The notes under the pieces are model-generated. The model was not told the DNA's origin. It searched no databases and saw only the letters and a list, made by a program, of their open reading frames with translations. This document shows positions 46,441 to 54,464 of a DNA stretch of 64,000 bases, piece by piece. The DNA is from Burkholderia pseudomultivorans (GTDB lineage Bacteria; Pseudomonadota; Gammaproteobacteria; Burkholderiales; Burkholderiaceae). The translations under genes were made by a program, and so were the position numbers. The stretch's first letter is position 1; the number at the start of each line of letters is the position of its first letter. The stretch is from contig NZ_CP013378.1 of NCBI RefSeq assembly GCF_001718415.1, positions 1,178,001 through 1,242,000 on the forward strand. The letters run 5' to 3'.

Positions 46441-46460
46441 GGCCGCGCTGCTGCGCGGCC
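46441..46460 (+). terminator. Hairpin after wrbA without T-run
   Basis: A perfect 8-bp stem GGCCGCGC/GCGCGGCC with a TGCT loop starts eight bases after the wrbA stop. The lack of T residues leaves its role open. Confidence 0.45.
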
Positions 46461-46488
46461 TCGAATGCGTCGCGGCAGCCGCCGCGAC

Positions 46489-46537
46489 AAAAACGCGCGG
46501 GCGGACGGCGCCGGCCAGGCCGCCGTCCGCCCGCGCG
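46489..46537 (-). terminator. Long-stem terminator of the small secreted protein gene
   Basis: A perfect 17-bp inverted repeat pairs 46494-46510 with 46521-46537 around a 10-base loop, followed on the minus strand by five T residues (46489-46493). It starts 12 bases after the stop of the upstream minus-strand gene. Confidence 0.9.
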
Positions 46538-46548
46538 CGTTCCGGCCG

Positions 46549-46866
46549 TTACTGGCCCGAAGCCGGCGTGGCCGGCGCCGCTTTCGCCGGCGGCTTCTGC
46601 ACGGCGTTCTGCGGATAGTTGCTCTGGTCGTTGGTCAGCCGGTAGCCGGTGCCGGTACCGATCGCCTTCAGGTCCGACGCATGCCGCGCCCGCGCCGCCT
46701 TGCGCGCGGCTTTCTTCTTCGCCTTGTCGAGCTGCTTCTGCGTCGGCGCGGATGCCGCCGACGCGTCCGTCTGGTCCTGCGCGAACGCCGCCGGCGCGGC
46801 GGTCAACAACAGACCGAACGACGCCGTTACCGCCACTGCCACCGAAACCACGCGAGACTGCTTCAT
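46549..46866 (-). CDS. Small secreted Lys/Ala-rich protein, function unknown
   Basis: The 105-residue protein has a signal peptide ending A-A-F-A at about residue 29. The mature part of about 75 residues has a strongly basic segment (K-Q-L-D-K-A-K-K-K-A-A-R-K-A-A-R) and a Pro/Ala C-terminus. There are no cysteines. GGAG precedes ATG 46866 and a strong terminator follows, so it is a single-gene unit. I do not recognise the family; the basic segment could bind nucleic acid, LPS or another anionic polymer, but this is open. Confidence 0.75.
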   Translation of the reverse strand: MKQSRVVSVAVAVTASFGLLLTAAPAAFAQDQTDASAASAPTQKQLDKAKKKAARKAARARHASDLKAIGTGTGYRLTNDQSNYPQNAVQKPPAKAAPATPASGQ

Positions 46867-47057
46867 GGCCGGATCTCCTTGTCGATTGTTGGTTGTGGGT
46901 CAAGCAGCGCCGGCCTCAATGACGGCGCCGTTGCAACGTTAGCCGATCGCCGCATGCTTGTCCGTGTGCGTTCCTGAATTCTCCCGATAACGGCCCGCAT
47001 ACGTCCGTATCGGGCAACCCGCGGCAGCCGTCGGGGAATACCCGCGACCGGCCCGAT

Positions 47058-47792
47058 TCAGATCCAGCGCGACAGCACCGGCAGCAGGATCGGCACGACG
47101 AACGCGGTCAGCACGCCGTTCAGCCCCATCCCGAGCCCGGCGAACGCGCCGGCTTCCTCGCCGACCTGGAACGCGCGCGCGGTGCCGATCCCGTGCGACG
47201 CGACGCCGAGCGCGAAGCCGCGCACGGCCGGCTCGTCGATGCGCAGCGTATTGAGGATGCCACGTGCGCACACCGCGCCAAAAATCCCGGTCGAAATCAC
47301 CAGCACCGCCGTCAGCGACGGAATCCCGCCGATCTCGGCGGCGACGGCCATCGCGATCGGCGTCGTCGCGGATTTCGGCGCGAGCGACGCGATCGTCTGA
47401 TGCGACGCGCCGAACAGCGCGGCGATGCCGACCGCCGACACGATCGCCGTCAGCGAACCCGCGAGCAGGCCGATCAGCAGCGGCAGCGCGCTGCGTCGCA
47501 GTTTCGACCACTGGCGGTAAAGCGGCAACGCCAGCGCGACGGTCGCGGGGCCGAGCAGGAAGTGCACGAACTGCGCGCCTTCGAAGTAGGTCGGATACGG
47601 CGTATGCGTGACCGTCAGCAGCACGACGATCACCGCGACCGCGATCAGCACCGGGTTCGCGAGCGGATTGAAGCGCGCCTTCGCATAGACGGCCTGCGCG
47701 AACAGATAGGCGAGCAGCGTGATCGTCAGGCCGAGCAGCGGACTCGCGGCGAGATAGACCCAGATCGCGCCGAGTTTCGGAAAGGCCGTCAT
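47058..47792 (-). CDS. LrgB/CidB-family membrane protein
   Basis: The 244-residue protein has about six membrane segments and the LrgB signature: F-L-L-G-P-A-T-V-A-L-A-L-P-L-Y near 78-92, L-A-P-K-S-A-T-T-P-I-A-M near 137-148 and G-V-A-S-H-G-I-G-T-A-R-A near 197-208. Its ATG overlaps the stop of the LrgA-type gene. The pair is related to murein hydrolase export/control and to pyruvate or glycolate transport in plants and some bacteria; the substrate here is unknown. Confidence 0.92.
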   Translation of the reverse strand: MTAFPKLGAIWVYLAASPLLGLTITLLAYLFAQAVYAKARFNPLANPVLIAVAVIVVLLTVTHTPYPTYFEGAQFVHFLLGPATVALALPLYRQWSKLRRSALPLLIGLLAGSLTAIVSAVGIAALFGASHQTIASLAPKSATTPIAMAVAAEIGGIPSLTAVLVISTGIFGAVCARGILNTLRIDEPAVRGFALGVASHGIGTARAFQVGEEAGAFAGLGMGLNGVLTAFVVPILLPVLSRWI

Positions 47793-48160
47793 TGCGAGCC
47801 CTCCACGCCGGCGCCCGCGCGGCGCTGGCGACGCAGCAGCGCGCGCGTGACGAGCGCGGTCACGGCGATCGCGAGCGTGGTGCTCACGGCCAGCGCGACA
47901 ACGACCGCGAGCGCATCGCCGCGCACGCGATCGGCCGACACCATGATGCCGACGCCGGCCGGCACGAACAGCAGCGACAGGTGACGCAGCAGTTCGAGCG
48001 CGGTCGGCTCGATCGCCTCGGCCACCTGCGGCCGCAGCATCACGAAACCGAACAGCAGCAGCATGCCGATCACCGGGCCCGGCACCGGCAGCCCGAACAG
48101 ATAGGACACGCCTTCCCCGAGACACTGGAAGGTCAGCAACACCGCGAACGCCTGCAGCAT
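47789..48160 (-). CDS. LrgA/CidA-family holin-like membrane protein
   Basis: A 123-residue protein with four membrane segments and the LrgA pattern L-P-V-P-G-P-V-I-G-M-L-L-L near 24-36 and L-L-F-V-P-A-G-V-G-I-M near 68-78. CAGGAG lies nine bases before ATG 48160. It is the first gene of a coupled pair with the LrgB-type gene (ATGA). Confidence 0.92.
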   Translation of the reverse strand: MLQAFAVLLTFQCLGEGVSYLFGLPVPGPVIGMLLLFGFVMLRPQVAEAIEPTALELLRHLSLLFVPAGVGIMVSADRVRGDALAVVVALAVSTTLAIAVTALVTRALLRRQRRAGAGVEGSQ

Positions 48161-48600
48161 GAAGCGCTTCTCCTGAACGTGGCCGCGACGCCGCGCGGCC
48201 GACGGGCCGGCCTGCGCGCGGCGGCCGGCGTGAACGATAGGCGCGATCGTACCAATAATGCCGGCGGCGCGGGCCGCGTGCGGCCCGGTCGGTTCACGAT
48301 AGCCGCGTAGCGCCTCGACGGCCCTCGGCGTTCTGAAATGTTCTGTCGCGCGTCGTTGCCCGAAGCGGACTGTCGCCCGTCCGGCGCGCCTCTCCCGCAG
48401 GCCCGGCGGCGCCTTCATGAAATTTCAGGCGGAATTCAGGCCGGCCCGGCCGGATCGGCCTATGCTGCTCAACAGTCTGCGCGGGGCGGCGTCGAAGCCG
48501 GCCCGCGCCGCACCGTCGTCACGCCGCTGTCGCGTCGCCATCACGCCGCGCGATACCGGTCGCCGTCCATCGCCAGCACAACTCACCAGGAGCGCAAGTC
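48161..48600. promoter_or_regulatory. Divergent region between lrgA-type and hydrolase genes
   Basis: No gene is recognised in 440 bases. A perfect 10-base palindrome TGAAATTTCA lies at 48418-48427, with a related TTCTGAAATGTTCTG near 48331. These could be operators. The rest is GC-rich with no feature I can name. Confidence 0.4.
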
Positions 48601-49422
48601 ATGACCACGATCACCACGAAAGACGGCACGCAGATCTACTACCGCGACTGGGGCAGCGGCCGCCCGGTCGTCTTCTCGCACGGCTGGCCGCTGTGCGGCG
48701 ACGCCTGGGACGCGCAGATGCTGTTCCTGCTGCAGCAAGGCTACCGCGTGATCGCACACGACCGGCGCGGCCACGGACGCTCGGACCAGCCGTCGCAAGG
48801 CAACGACATGGACACCTATGCCGACGATCTCGCCGCGCTGCTCGACGCGCTCGACCTGCACGATGCGACGCTGGTCGGCCACTCGACAGGCGGCGGCGAA
48901 GTCGCGCACTACATCGGCCGCCATGGCACGAAACGCGTCGCGAAGGCCGTGCTGATCGGTGCGGTGCCGCCGTTGATGCTGAAGACGGCCGCCAACCCCG
49001 GCGGCCTTCCGATCGACGTGTTCGACGGCATCCGCAAGGGCGTCGCCGACAATCGCTCGCAGTTCTACAAGGATCTCGCGATCCCGTTCTTCGGCTTCAA
49101 CCGCCCCGACGCGAAGGTGTCGCAAGGCACGATCGACGCGTTCTGGGCACAGGGAATGATGGGCGGCATTCACGGCCAGTACCTGTGCATCCGCGAGTTC
49201 TCCGAAGTCGACTACACCGACGATCTGAGGAAGATCGACGTGCCGACGCTGATCCTGCACGGCGACGACGACCAGATCGTGCCGATCGACGATTCGGGGC
49301 GCCTGTCCGCCGAGATCGTGAAAAACGCGCAGTTCAAGGTGATCGAGGGCGGCTCGCACGGGATGTGCGTGGTCGACGCACCGACGATCAATGCCGCACT
49401 GCTCACGTTCCTGCAGTCGTAA
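48601..49422 (+). CDS. Alpha/beta hydrolase, cofactor-free haloperoxidase (perhydrolase) type
   Basis: A 273-residue cytoplasmic alpha/beta hydrolase. The nucleophile elbow G-H-S-T-G-G-G near 93-99, the oxyanion F-S-H-G-W-P-L near 25-31, the acid in H-G-D-D-D-Q-I-V near 220-227 and the final His in G-G-S-H-G-M near 251-256 form the triad typical of non-haem chloroperoxidases. It could act as an esterase or make peracids. It is convergent with the secreted esterase gene. Confidence 0.92.
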   Translation: MTTITTKDGTQIYYRDWGSGRPVVFSHGWPLCGDAWDAQMLFLLQQGYRVIAHDRRGHGRSDQPSQGNDMDTYADDLAALLDALDLHDATLVGHSTGGGEVAHYIGRHGTKRVAKAVLIGAVPPLMLKTAANPGGLPIDVFDGIRKGVADNRSQFYKDLAIPFFGFNRPDAKVSQGTIDAFWAQGMMGGIHGQYLCIREFSEVDYTDDLRKIDVPTLILHGDDDQIVPIDDSGRLSAEIVKNAQFKVIEGGSHGMCVVDAPTINAALLTFLQS

Positions 49423-49503
49423 GTAACGGCGGCCATCGGCCCGCCGGCGGAATGCTCGCGCCCCTGCCGCATTGCTGCGCGGCAAGGGCCCGACGCCACC
49501 GCC

Positions 49504-50541
49504 TTACTTCAGGCGCGTCGCGATTTCGTTGGCCATCGCCTTCATCGCGGCCTGGGTCGGCGCATCGTCGGCCAGTGCGTTCAGCAGGCCGAAATCGTGG
49601 ATCGTGCCGTCGTATCGCGTGGTCGTCGCTTCGACGCCCGCCGCATCGAGCTTGCGCCCATAGGCCTCGCCTTCGTCGTGCAGCACGTCGAACTGCGCGA
49701 CCTGGATCAGCGCCGGCGGCAGACCCTTGAGCTGCGCGGTGCTCGCACGCAGCGGCGACGCGTAGATCTCGTTGCGCTGCGCGTCGCTCTTCGTGTACGC
49801 GTCCCAGAACCACTTCATCATCGGCCGCGTCAGGAAGTGGTCTTGCTGATACGCGTTGTACGAACCCGTGTTGAAGTCGTGATCCGTGACCGGCCACATC
49901 AGGCCCTGGAAGCGGATCGCCGGGCCGCCCTTGTCCTTCGCCATCAACGCGACGACCGCTGCCATGTTGCCGCCGACGCTGTTGCCGACCACCGCGAGCC
50001 GGCTGCCGTCGACGCCGATCTCCGCGCCGTGCGCGGCCACCCACTTCGTCGCCGCATAGGCCTGGTTGATCGCGACCGGGTAATGCGCCTCCGGCGACGG
50101 CGTGTAGTTGACGAACACGGCCACCGCGCCCGACTGCACGACCAGATCGCGCACCAGACGCTCGTGCGTCGGGAAGTCGCCGAGCACCCAGCCGCCGCCG
50201 TGGATGAACATGAACACCGGCAGCGTGCCCGTCGCGCCCTGCGGACGAACGATCGTGACCGGCACCGACACGCCGTCCTGCTCGATCGTACGGTTCGATA
50301 CGTCGATGCCGGACAGGTCGACCTTCACGCCGTTCTGCGCATCGACCAGCACCTGCCGTGCCTTCGCGGGGCTCAGCGTCTCGAGGCCCGGGCCCTTCTG
50401 CCCGTTCAGCGCCGCGAGGAACCGGCTGGTCACCGCATCGGGCTGCACGGATTCGGCGCCGGCGGCGAACGCGGCCGGTGCGGCGGACGAAATGGCTGCG
50501 ACGGCGGCGGCGGCGATCAACAGCGGCTTGACGATCTTCAT
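49504..50541 (-). CDS. Secreted alpha/beta hydrolase (hormone-sensitive-lipase family)
   Basis: The 345-residue protein has a signal peptide ending A-F-A-A near residue 27. The HSL-family oxyanion motif H-G-G-G-W-V-L-G near 113-120 and the nucleophile G-N-S-V-G-G-N near 187-193 are clear. The acid and His are in F-D-V-L-H-D-E and I-H-D-F-G. AAGGAG precedes ATG 50541. It lies 44 bp after ohr on the same strand, so it is probably co-transcribed with ohr under the TetR regulator. It hydrolyses short esters in the periplasm or outside; the substrate is unknown. Confidence 0.9.
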   Translation of the reverse strand: MKIVKPLLIAAAAVAAISSAAPAAFAAGAESVQPDAVTSRFLAALNGQKGPGLETLSPAKARQVLVDAQNGVKVDLSGIDVSNRTIEQDGVSVPVTIVRPQGATGTLPVFMFIHGGGWVLGDFPTHERLVRDLVVQSGAVAVFVNYTPSPEAHYPVAINQAYAATKWVAAHGAEIGVDGSRLAVVGNSVGGNMAAVVALMAKDKGGPAIRFQGLMWPVTDHDFNTGSYNAYQQDHFLTRPMMKWFWDAYTKSDAQRNEIYASPLRASTAQLKGLPPALIQVAQFDVLHDEGEAYGRKLDAAGVEATTTRYDGTIHDFGLLNALADDAPTQAAMKAMANEIATRLK

Positions 50542-50585
50542 GATGGACTCCTTGGTAATCGATGGACGGTTCGGACAGTCGTGAA

Positions 50586-51011
50586 TCAGGCGAGCGTGAG
50601 CGTGACGTCGATGTTGCCGCGCGTCGCGTTCGAGTACGGGCAGACGAGGTGTGCGCGGTCGGTCAGCGTCTGCGCGACGTCGCGGTCGAGGCCCGGCAGC
50701 GAAACCTTCAGTTCGACCTCGATGCCGAAGCCGTTCGGGATCGCGCCGATGCCGACACTGCCGTCGACCGATGCGTCGGCGGGGATCGCGATCTTGTCGC
50801 GGGCCGCGACGAACTTCATCGCGCCGATGAAGCACGCGCTGTAGCCGGCCGCGAAAAGCTGTTCGGGGTTCGCGCCCGCGCCGCCGGCGCCGCCGAGTTC
50901 ACGCGGCGTGGTCAGCTTCAGGTCCAGGTTGCTCTCGGCTACCGTGGCGCGGCCGTCGCGGCCGCCGGTTGCCTTTGCGTGAGCACGGTAGAGCACTTTT
51001 TCGATCGACAT
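50586..51011 (-). CDS. ohr: Organic hydroperoxide resistance protein Ohr
   Basis: A 141-residue thiol peroxidase of the Ohr type. The two catalytic cysteines are in G-Y-S-A-C-F-I-G near 57-64 and H-L-V-C-P-Y-S-N near 121-128, and the N-terminal pattern [15 protein letters not shown] is standard. It detoxifies organic and lipid hydroperoxides. GAAAGGAG precedes ATG 51011. Unusually it sits after a TetR gene rather than a MarR-type ohrR, with a TetR-type palindrome about 41 bases before the start. Confidence 0.95.
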   Translation of the reverse strand: MSIEKVLYRAHAKATGGRDGRATVAESNLDLKLTTPRELGGAGGAGANPEQLFAAGYSACFIGAMKFVAARDKIAIPADASVDGSVGIGAIPNGFGIEVELKVSLPGLDRDVAQTLTDRAHLVCPYSNATRGNIDVTLTLA

Positions 51012-51051
51012 AACAGACTCCTTTCGACAAGTAAGTGGAACAGCTTTTGTT

Positions 51052-51067
51052 TATCTACTCATAGATA
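51052..51067. promoter_or_regulatory. TetR-type operator upstream of ohr
   Basis: TATCTACTCATAGATA is identical in 15 of 16 positions to the perfect palindrome before the tetR gene. It sits within a wider 9-base inverted repeat (51049-51057 with 51066-51074), 41-56 bases before the ohr start. Confidence 0.8.
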
Positions 51068-51080
51068 GATAAACATGCCC

Positions 51081-51110
51081 AAAAAAAGCAGGTGCCCGAT
51101 GCACCCGCCT
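51081..51110 (-). terminator. Rho-independent terminator between tetR and ohr
   Basis: Stem 88-95/101-108 (offset 51000) of 7 pairs with one A-C mismatch and a 5-base loop is followed on the minus strand by seven T residues at 51081-51087. It ends the tetR transcript before the ohr promoter. Confidence 0.8.
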
Positions 51111-51119
51111 TGCATCATC

Positions 51120-51135
51120 TATCTACCACAAGATA
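51120..51135. promoter_or_regulatory. Second TetR-type half-site pair between tetR and ohr
   Basis: TATCTACCACAAGATA keeps both outer half-sites of the 16-base operator and differs at the four central positions. It is probably an auxiliary site for the same regulator. Confidence 0.55.
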
Positions 51136-51155
51136 GATAACAAAGCCCAAACAAA

Positions 51156-51171
51156 GGGCGGCGAACCGCCC
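51156..51171 (-). terminator. Terminator-like hairpin after tetR
   Basis: A perfect 6-bp stem GGGCGG/CCGCCC with a CGAA loop lies 18 bases past the tetR stop, followed on the minus strand by TTTGTTT. It may act together with the terminator at 51081-51110. Confidence 0.6.
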
Positions 51172-51188
51172 TGCTTTTGCGCGGCCTG

Positions 51189-51755
51189 TCAGGCGCGCGC
51201 TTTCCAGACTGCCTCGACATCCTCCAGGCGCGCCCGCGTATGAAACAGCCGGCTCGCCAGCACACTGCCCTGGAATGCCGCGTACAAGGTTCGCGCCGCC
51301 GTTTCCGGATCGCCGCTGAACACCAGCGTACCTTCCTTCGCGCCCTGCGCCAGCAGTTCCGCGAGCCAGTTCTCGTTGGCCCGGAAGAACGTCTGCACGG
51401 CGTGCCGCACGGTGTCCGGCAACGATTCGATATCGGCCGCCAGCATTCCGCACAGGCAGATCCGGTCGCCGTCGCCGAGCGTTCGGCCGAACAGCTTCGT
51501 ATACCGGCTCAGCTTCGCGTCGGCCGGCAGCGCCGGATCGATCGCGCGCATCGCCGTGAGCACGTCGTCGCTGTACACCGATACCGCTTCCAGCACGAGG
51601 TCGTCCTTCGACGGGAAGTAGTAATGGATGCTCGACGTCTTCACGCCGACCAGGTCGGACAGGTCTCGATAGCTGAAGCCGTTGTAGCCGCGCAGCATCA
51701 TCAGCGTGATCGCGTGGTCGAGAATCTGTTCGCGGACGGTCGGTGTCGTTTCCAT
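51189..51755 (-). CDS. TetR-family regulator, probable controller of ohr and the secreted esterase
   Basis: A 188-residue TetR protein: HTH at residues 8-55 (Y-N-G-F-S-Y-R-D-L-S-D-L-V-G-V-K-T-S-S-I-H-Y-Y-F), then a helical ligand domain of the AcrR/YxaF type with a C-L-C-G-M-L-A segment near 100-106. These two cysteines could sense oxidants. ATG 51755 is preferred; a start at 51791 would lie inside the operator. A perfect 16-base palindrome 12 bases upstream indicates autorepression. The same site occurs before ohr. Confidence 0.9.
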   Translation of the reverse strand: METTPTVREQILDHAITLMMLRGYNGFSYRDLSDLVGVKTSSIHYYFPSKDDLVLEAVSVYSDDVLTAMRAIDPALPADAKLSRYTKLFGRTLGDGDRICLCGMLAADIESLPDTVRHAVQTFFRANENWLAELLAQGAKEGTLVFSGDPETAARTLYAAFQGSVLASRLFHTRARLEDVEAVWKARA

Positions 51756-51766
51756 GGATCGAACTT

Positions 51767-51782
51767 TATCTACTCGTAGATA
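51767..51782. promoter_or_regulatory. TetR autoregulatory operator (perfect palindrome)
   Basis: TATCTACTCGTAGATA, a 7-base inverted repeat with a 2-base centre, lies 12-27 bases upstream of the tetR ATG. The remaining bases up to the ABC transporter start at 52064 contain no gene I recognise; AGGAG at 52051-52055 serves the transporter. Confidence 0.85.
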
Positions 51783-52063
51783 GAGAGTCAAGCGGTTTTT
51801 TCGGTTTCAATCCGATCCGCGGAAAATGCGGGAACCCGGCACCCCGTGCGACGCCCGGGCGGACGGGCCGCCGCTTTCGCGGCGCCTCGGTGTCCCCTCG
51901 ACCCGCATCGGGCAACACGCCGGTCCGACGCGGCGCCGGCAGGCAACCGGCAAGCAGCCGCCCCCGATCAATGCGACACTCGCTGCCGAACGATGCGGCA
52001 ACAAGCGCCGCTCCGGTCGGGCCGATGCGCATGCCCGGCCGATCGCCTCCAGGAGAAAGCTCG

Positions 52064-53917
52064 ATGTACTCGTGGTTCGAACGGCGCCTGCCGACTTTTC
52101 CGCTCGAAGACCCCGTCACGCCGCCGAAGGGATTCTTCTCGTTCGTCTGGGCGTGCACGAAGGGCGCGCGCGGCTGGCTGCTGCTGATCGCGCTGACCTC
52201 CGCCGCGCTCGCCGCGTACGAGGCCGCGCTGTTCGCGATGATGGGGCGCGTCGTCGACTGGCTGTCGTCCGCGACGCCGGCGAATTTCGGCGACCGGCAC
52301 TTCGGCGCGCTGGCCGGCTTTGCGGCGATCCTCGCGGGCAGCGCGCTGCTGATTGCGCTGCATACGATGGTCAAGCATCAGGTGCTGGCAATCAACTTCC
52401 CGATGCGCCTGCGCTGGCTGTTTCACCGGCTGATGCTCGACCAGAGCCTGTCGTTCTACGCGAACGAATTCGCCGGACGCGTGACGACCAAGATCATGCA
52501 GACCGCGCTCGCCGTACGCGACGCGCTGTTCATGTCGGTCGACGTCGTGATCGGCGTCGCCGCGTACCTGATCGGCATCCTCGCGCTCGCGGCCAGCTTC
52601 GACTGGCGGCTGACGGTGCCGCTCGCGCTGTGGGCGCTCGGCTACGGCGCGGCCTGCGCCTATTTCGTGCCGCGCCTCGGACGCGTCGGCAGCCAGCAGG
52701 CCGACGCGCGCGCGCTGATGACGGGCCGCATCACCGACGCCTATTCGAACATCACGACCGTGAAGCTGTTCTCGCACACGCGGCGCGAAGCCGACCACGC
52801 GCGCCGCGCGATGGAAGCGTTCAAGGTCACCGGCGATGCGCAGATGCGCCTCGTCAGCGCGTTCGAGATCGTCAACCACCTGCTGTCGACGCTGCTGCTG
52901 GTCGGCTCGGCCGGGCTCGCGCTGTATCTGTGGATGCATGGCGAGGCCAGCGCGGGCGTCGTCGCGGCCGTGATCGCAATGGCGCTGCGGCTGTCGAGCT
53001 ATTCGCACTGGATCATGTGGGAGATGACCGAGCTGTTCGAGAACGTCGGCACGATCCAGGACGGCATCACGACGCTGACCCGCGTGCGCAGCGTCGTCGA
53101 CGCGCCCGATGCACGGCCGCTCGTGGTACGGCACGGCACGATCGTGTTCGACAACGTGCAGTTCTCGCACGACGACAACGACAAGCCGGTGTTCGACGGC
53201 CTGAACCTGACGATTCGCGCCGGCGAACGGATCGGGCTGATCGGTCGCTCGGGCGCCGGCAAGTCGACGCTCGTGAACCTGCTGCTGCGCTTCTACGATG
53301 TCGACGGCGGCGCGATCCGGATCGACGGGCAGGACATCGCGCACGTCACGCAGGACAGCCTGCGCGCCGCGATCGGCATGGTCACGCAGGACACGTCGCT
53401 GCTGCACCGGACGATGCGCGAGAACATCCTGTACGGCCGCCCCGATGCGACCGAGCGCGAGCTGCGCGATGCGGCCGTGCGCGCGGAAGCGTCCGGGTTC
53501 ATCGAGCAGCTGCGCGACCGGCACGGGCGCAGCGGCTACGACGTCGAGGTCGGCGAGCGCGGCGTGAAGCTGTCGGGCGGCCAGCGGCAGCGCGTCGCGA
53601 TCGCGCGCGTGATGCTCAAGGACGCGCCGATCCTGGTGCTCGACGAAGCGACCAGCGCGCTCGATTCGGAAGTGGAGGTCGCGATCCAGCACAGCCTCGA
53701 CCAGTTGATGAGCGGCAAGACGGTGATCGCGATCGCGCACCGGCTGTCGACGATCGCGGCGATGGACCGGCTGATCGTGCTCGACGAAGGGCGCATCGTC
53801 GAGGAAGGCACGCATCAGCAATTGCTGCAGGCGGGCGGGATCTATGCGGCGCTGTGGGCGCACCAGAGCGGCGGCTTCCTCGGCGAGACGGCGGACGAGG
53901 CGGCACCCGCGCAGTGA
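52064..53917 (+). CDS. ABC exporter, fused transmembrane and ATPase domains (MsbA/multidrug type)
   Basis: A 617-residue half-transporter. Six membrane helices span about residues 35-310. The ATPase domain follows, with Walker A G-R-S-G-A-G-K-S-T (394-402), Q-loop T-Q-D-T near 441-444, signature L-S-G-G-Q (503-507), Walker B I-L-V-L-D-E-A-T (523-530) and the H-loop I-A-H-R-L-S. It would work as a homodimer exporting lipids, drugs or peptides. AGGAG lies eight bases before ATG 52064. No partner or substrate gene is adjacent. Confidence 0.93.
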   Translation: MYSWFERRLPTFPLEDPVTPPKGFFSFVWACTKGARGWLLLIALTSAALAAYEAALFAMMGRVVDWLSSATPANFGDRHFGALAGFAAILAGSALLIALHTMVKHQVLAINFPMRLRWLFHRLMLDQSLSFYANEFAGRVTTKIMQTALAVRDALFMSVDVVIGVAAYLIGILALAASFDWRLTVPLALWALGYGAACAYFVPRLGRVGSQQADARALMTGRITDAYSNITTVKLFSHTRREADHARRAMEAFKVTGDAQMRLVSAFEIVNHLLSTLLLVGSAGLALYLWMHGEASAGVVAAVIAMALRLSSYSHWIMWEMTELFENVGTIQDGITTLTRVRSVVDAPDARPLVVRHGTIVFDNVQFSHDDNDKPVFDGLNLTIRAGERIGLIGRSGAGKSTLVNLLLRFYDVDGGAIRIDGQDIAHVTQDSLRAAIGMVTQDTSLLHRTMRENILYGRPDATERELRDAAVRAEASGFIEQLRDRHGRSGYDVEVGERGVKLSGGQRQRVAIARVMLKDAPILVLDEATSALDSEVEVAIQHSLDQLMSGKTVIAIAHRLSTIAAMDRLIVLDEGRIVEEGTHQQLLQAGGIYAALWAHQSGGFLGETADEAAPAQ

Positions 53918-54016
53918 GCGTTGCGGCGAAGCCGCCCGTGAGCATGTGTGCACGCGATGCTCGCGGGCGGGTTCGGGATTGAATCCGCGTCCCGTTTCGA
54001 CCGGCCGGACCCGCGA

Positions 54017-54463
54017 TCAGGCGCGGCGCCCCGCCTCCCCGCGTTGAACGTCACCCAGCACGGTGACGAGGACGAGCGCCGCAATCAGCCCGAGGTGCTC
54101 GAAGAAGCTGTTGAGCGCCATGAAGCGCGCGACGCCCGTCTGGTTCCAGAAGTCGTTCGCCACCAGCATCGCGACGAGCGTCAGCATGCCGAGGCCGCCG
54201 GCGCCGAGCCACGTGAAGCGGCGCAGCACCACGCAAAGCGAACCGCCGATCTCGACGACAATCGCCAGCGCCGCCCACAGCGCGGCCGGATGCAGGCCGA
54301 AATGCGCCTGCTCCGCGATCGCGTCGTCGAAGTGCAGTGCCTTGTCGACGCCGCCGATCAGAAAGGCGGATACCAGCGCCAGTCGGACCAGTGCGCCGAC
54401 CCACGGCTGAGCAAGCAGGACCCGGATCCATCCGGGGCTGTACTGGCCGGTTGTCGTCGACAT
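54017..54463 (-). CDS. DoxX-family membrane protein
   Basis: The 148-residue protein has four membrane segments in the DoxX arrangement (L-V-S-A-F-L-I-G-G-V-D-K-A near 30-42; E-I-G-G-S-L-C-V-V-L near 71-80; F-F-E-H-L-G-L-I-A-A near 121-130). Its ATG is one base after the amidohydrolase stop, so translation is coupled. It probably serves redox or membrane support for that operon; the true role is unknown. Confidence 0.85.
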   Translation of the reverse strand: MSTTTGQYSPGWIRVLLAQPWVGALVRLALVSAFLIGGVDKALHFDDAIAEQAHFGLHPAALWAALAIVVEIGGSLCVVLRRFTWLGAGGLGMLTLVAMLVANDFWNQTGVARFMALNSFFEHLGLIAALVLVTVLGDVQRGEAGRRA

Positions 54464-54464
54464 C

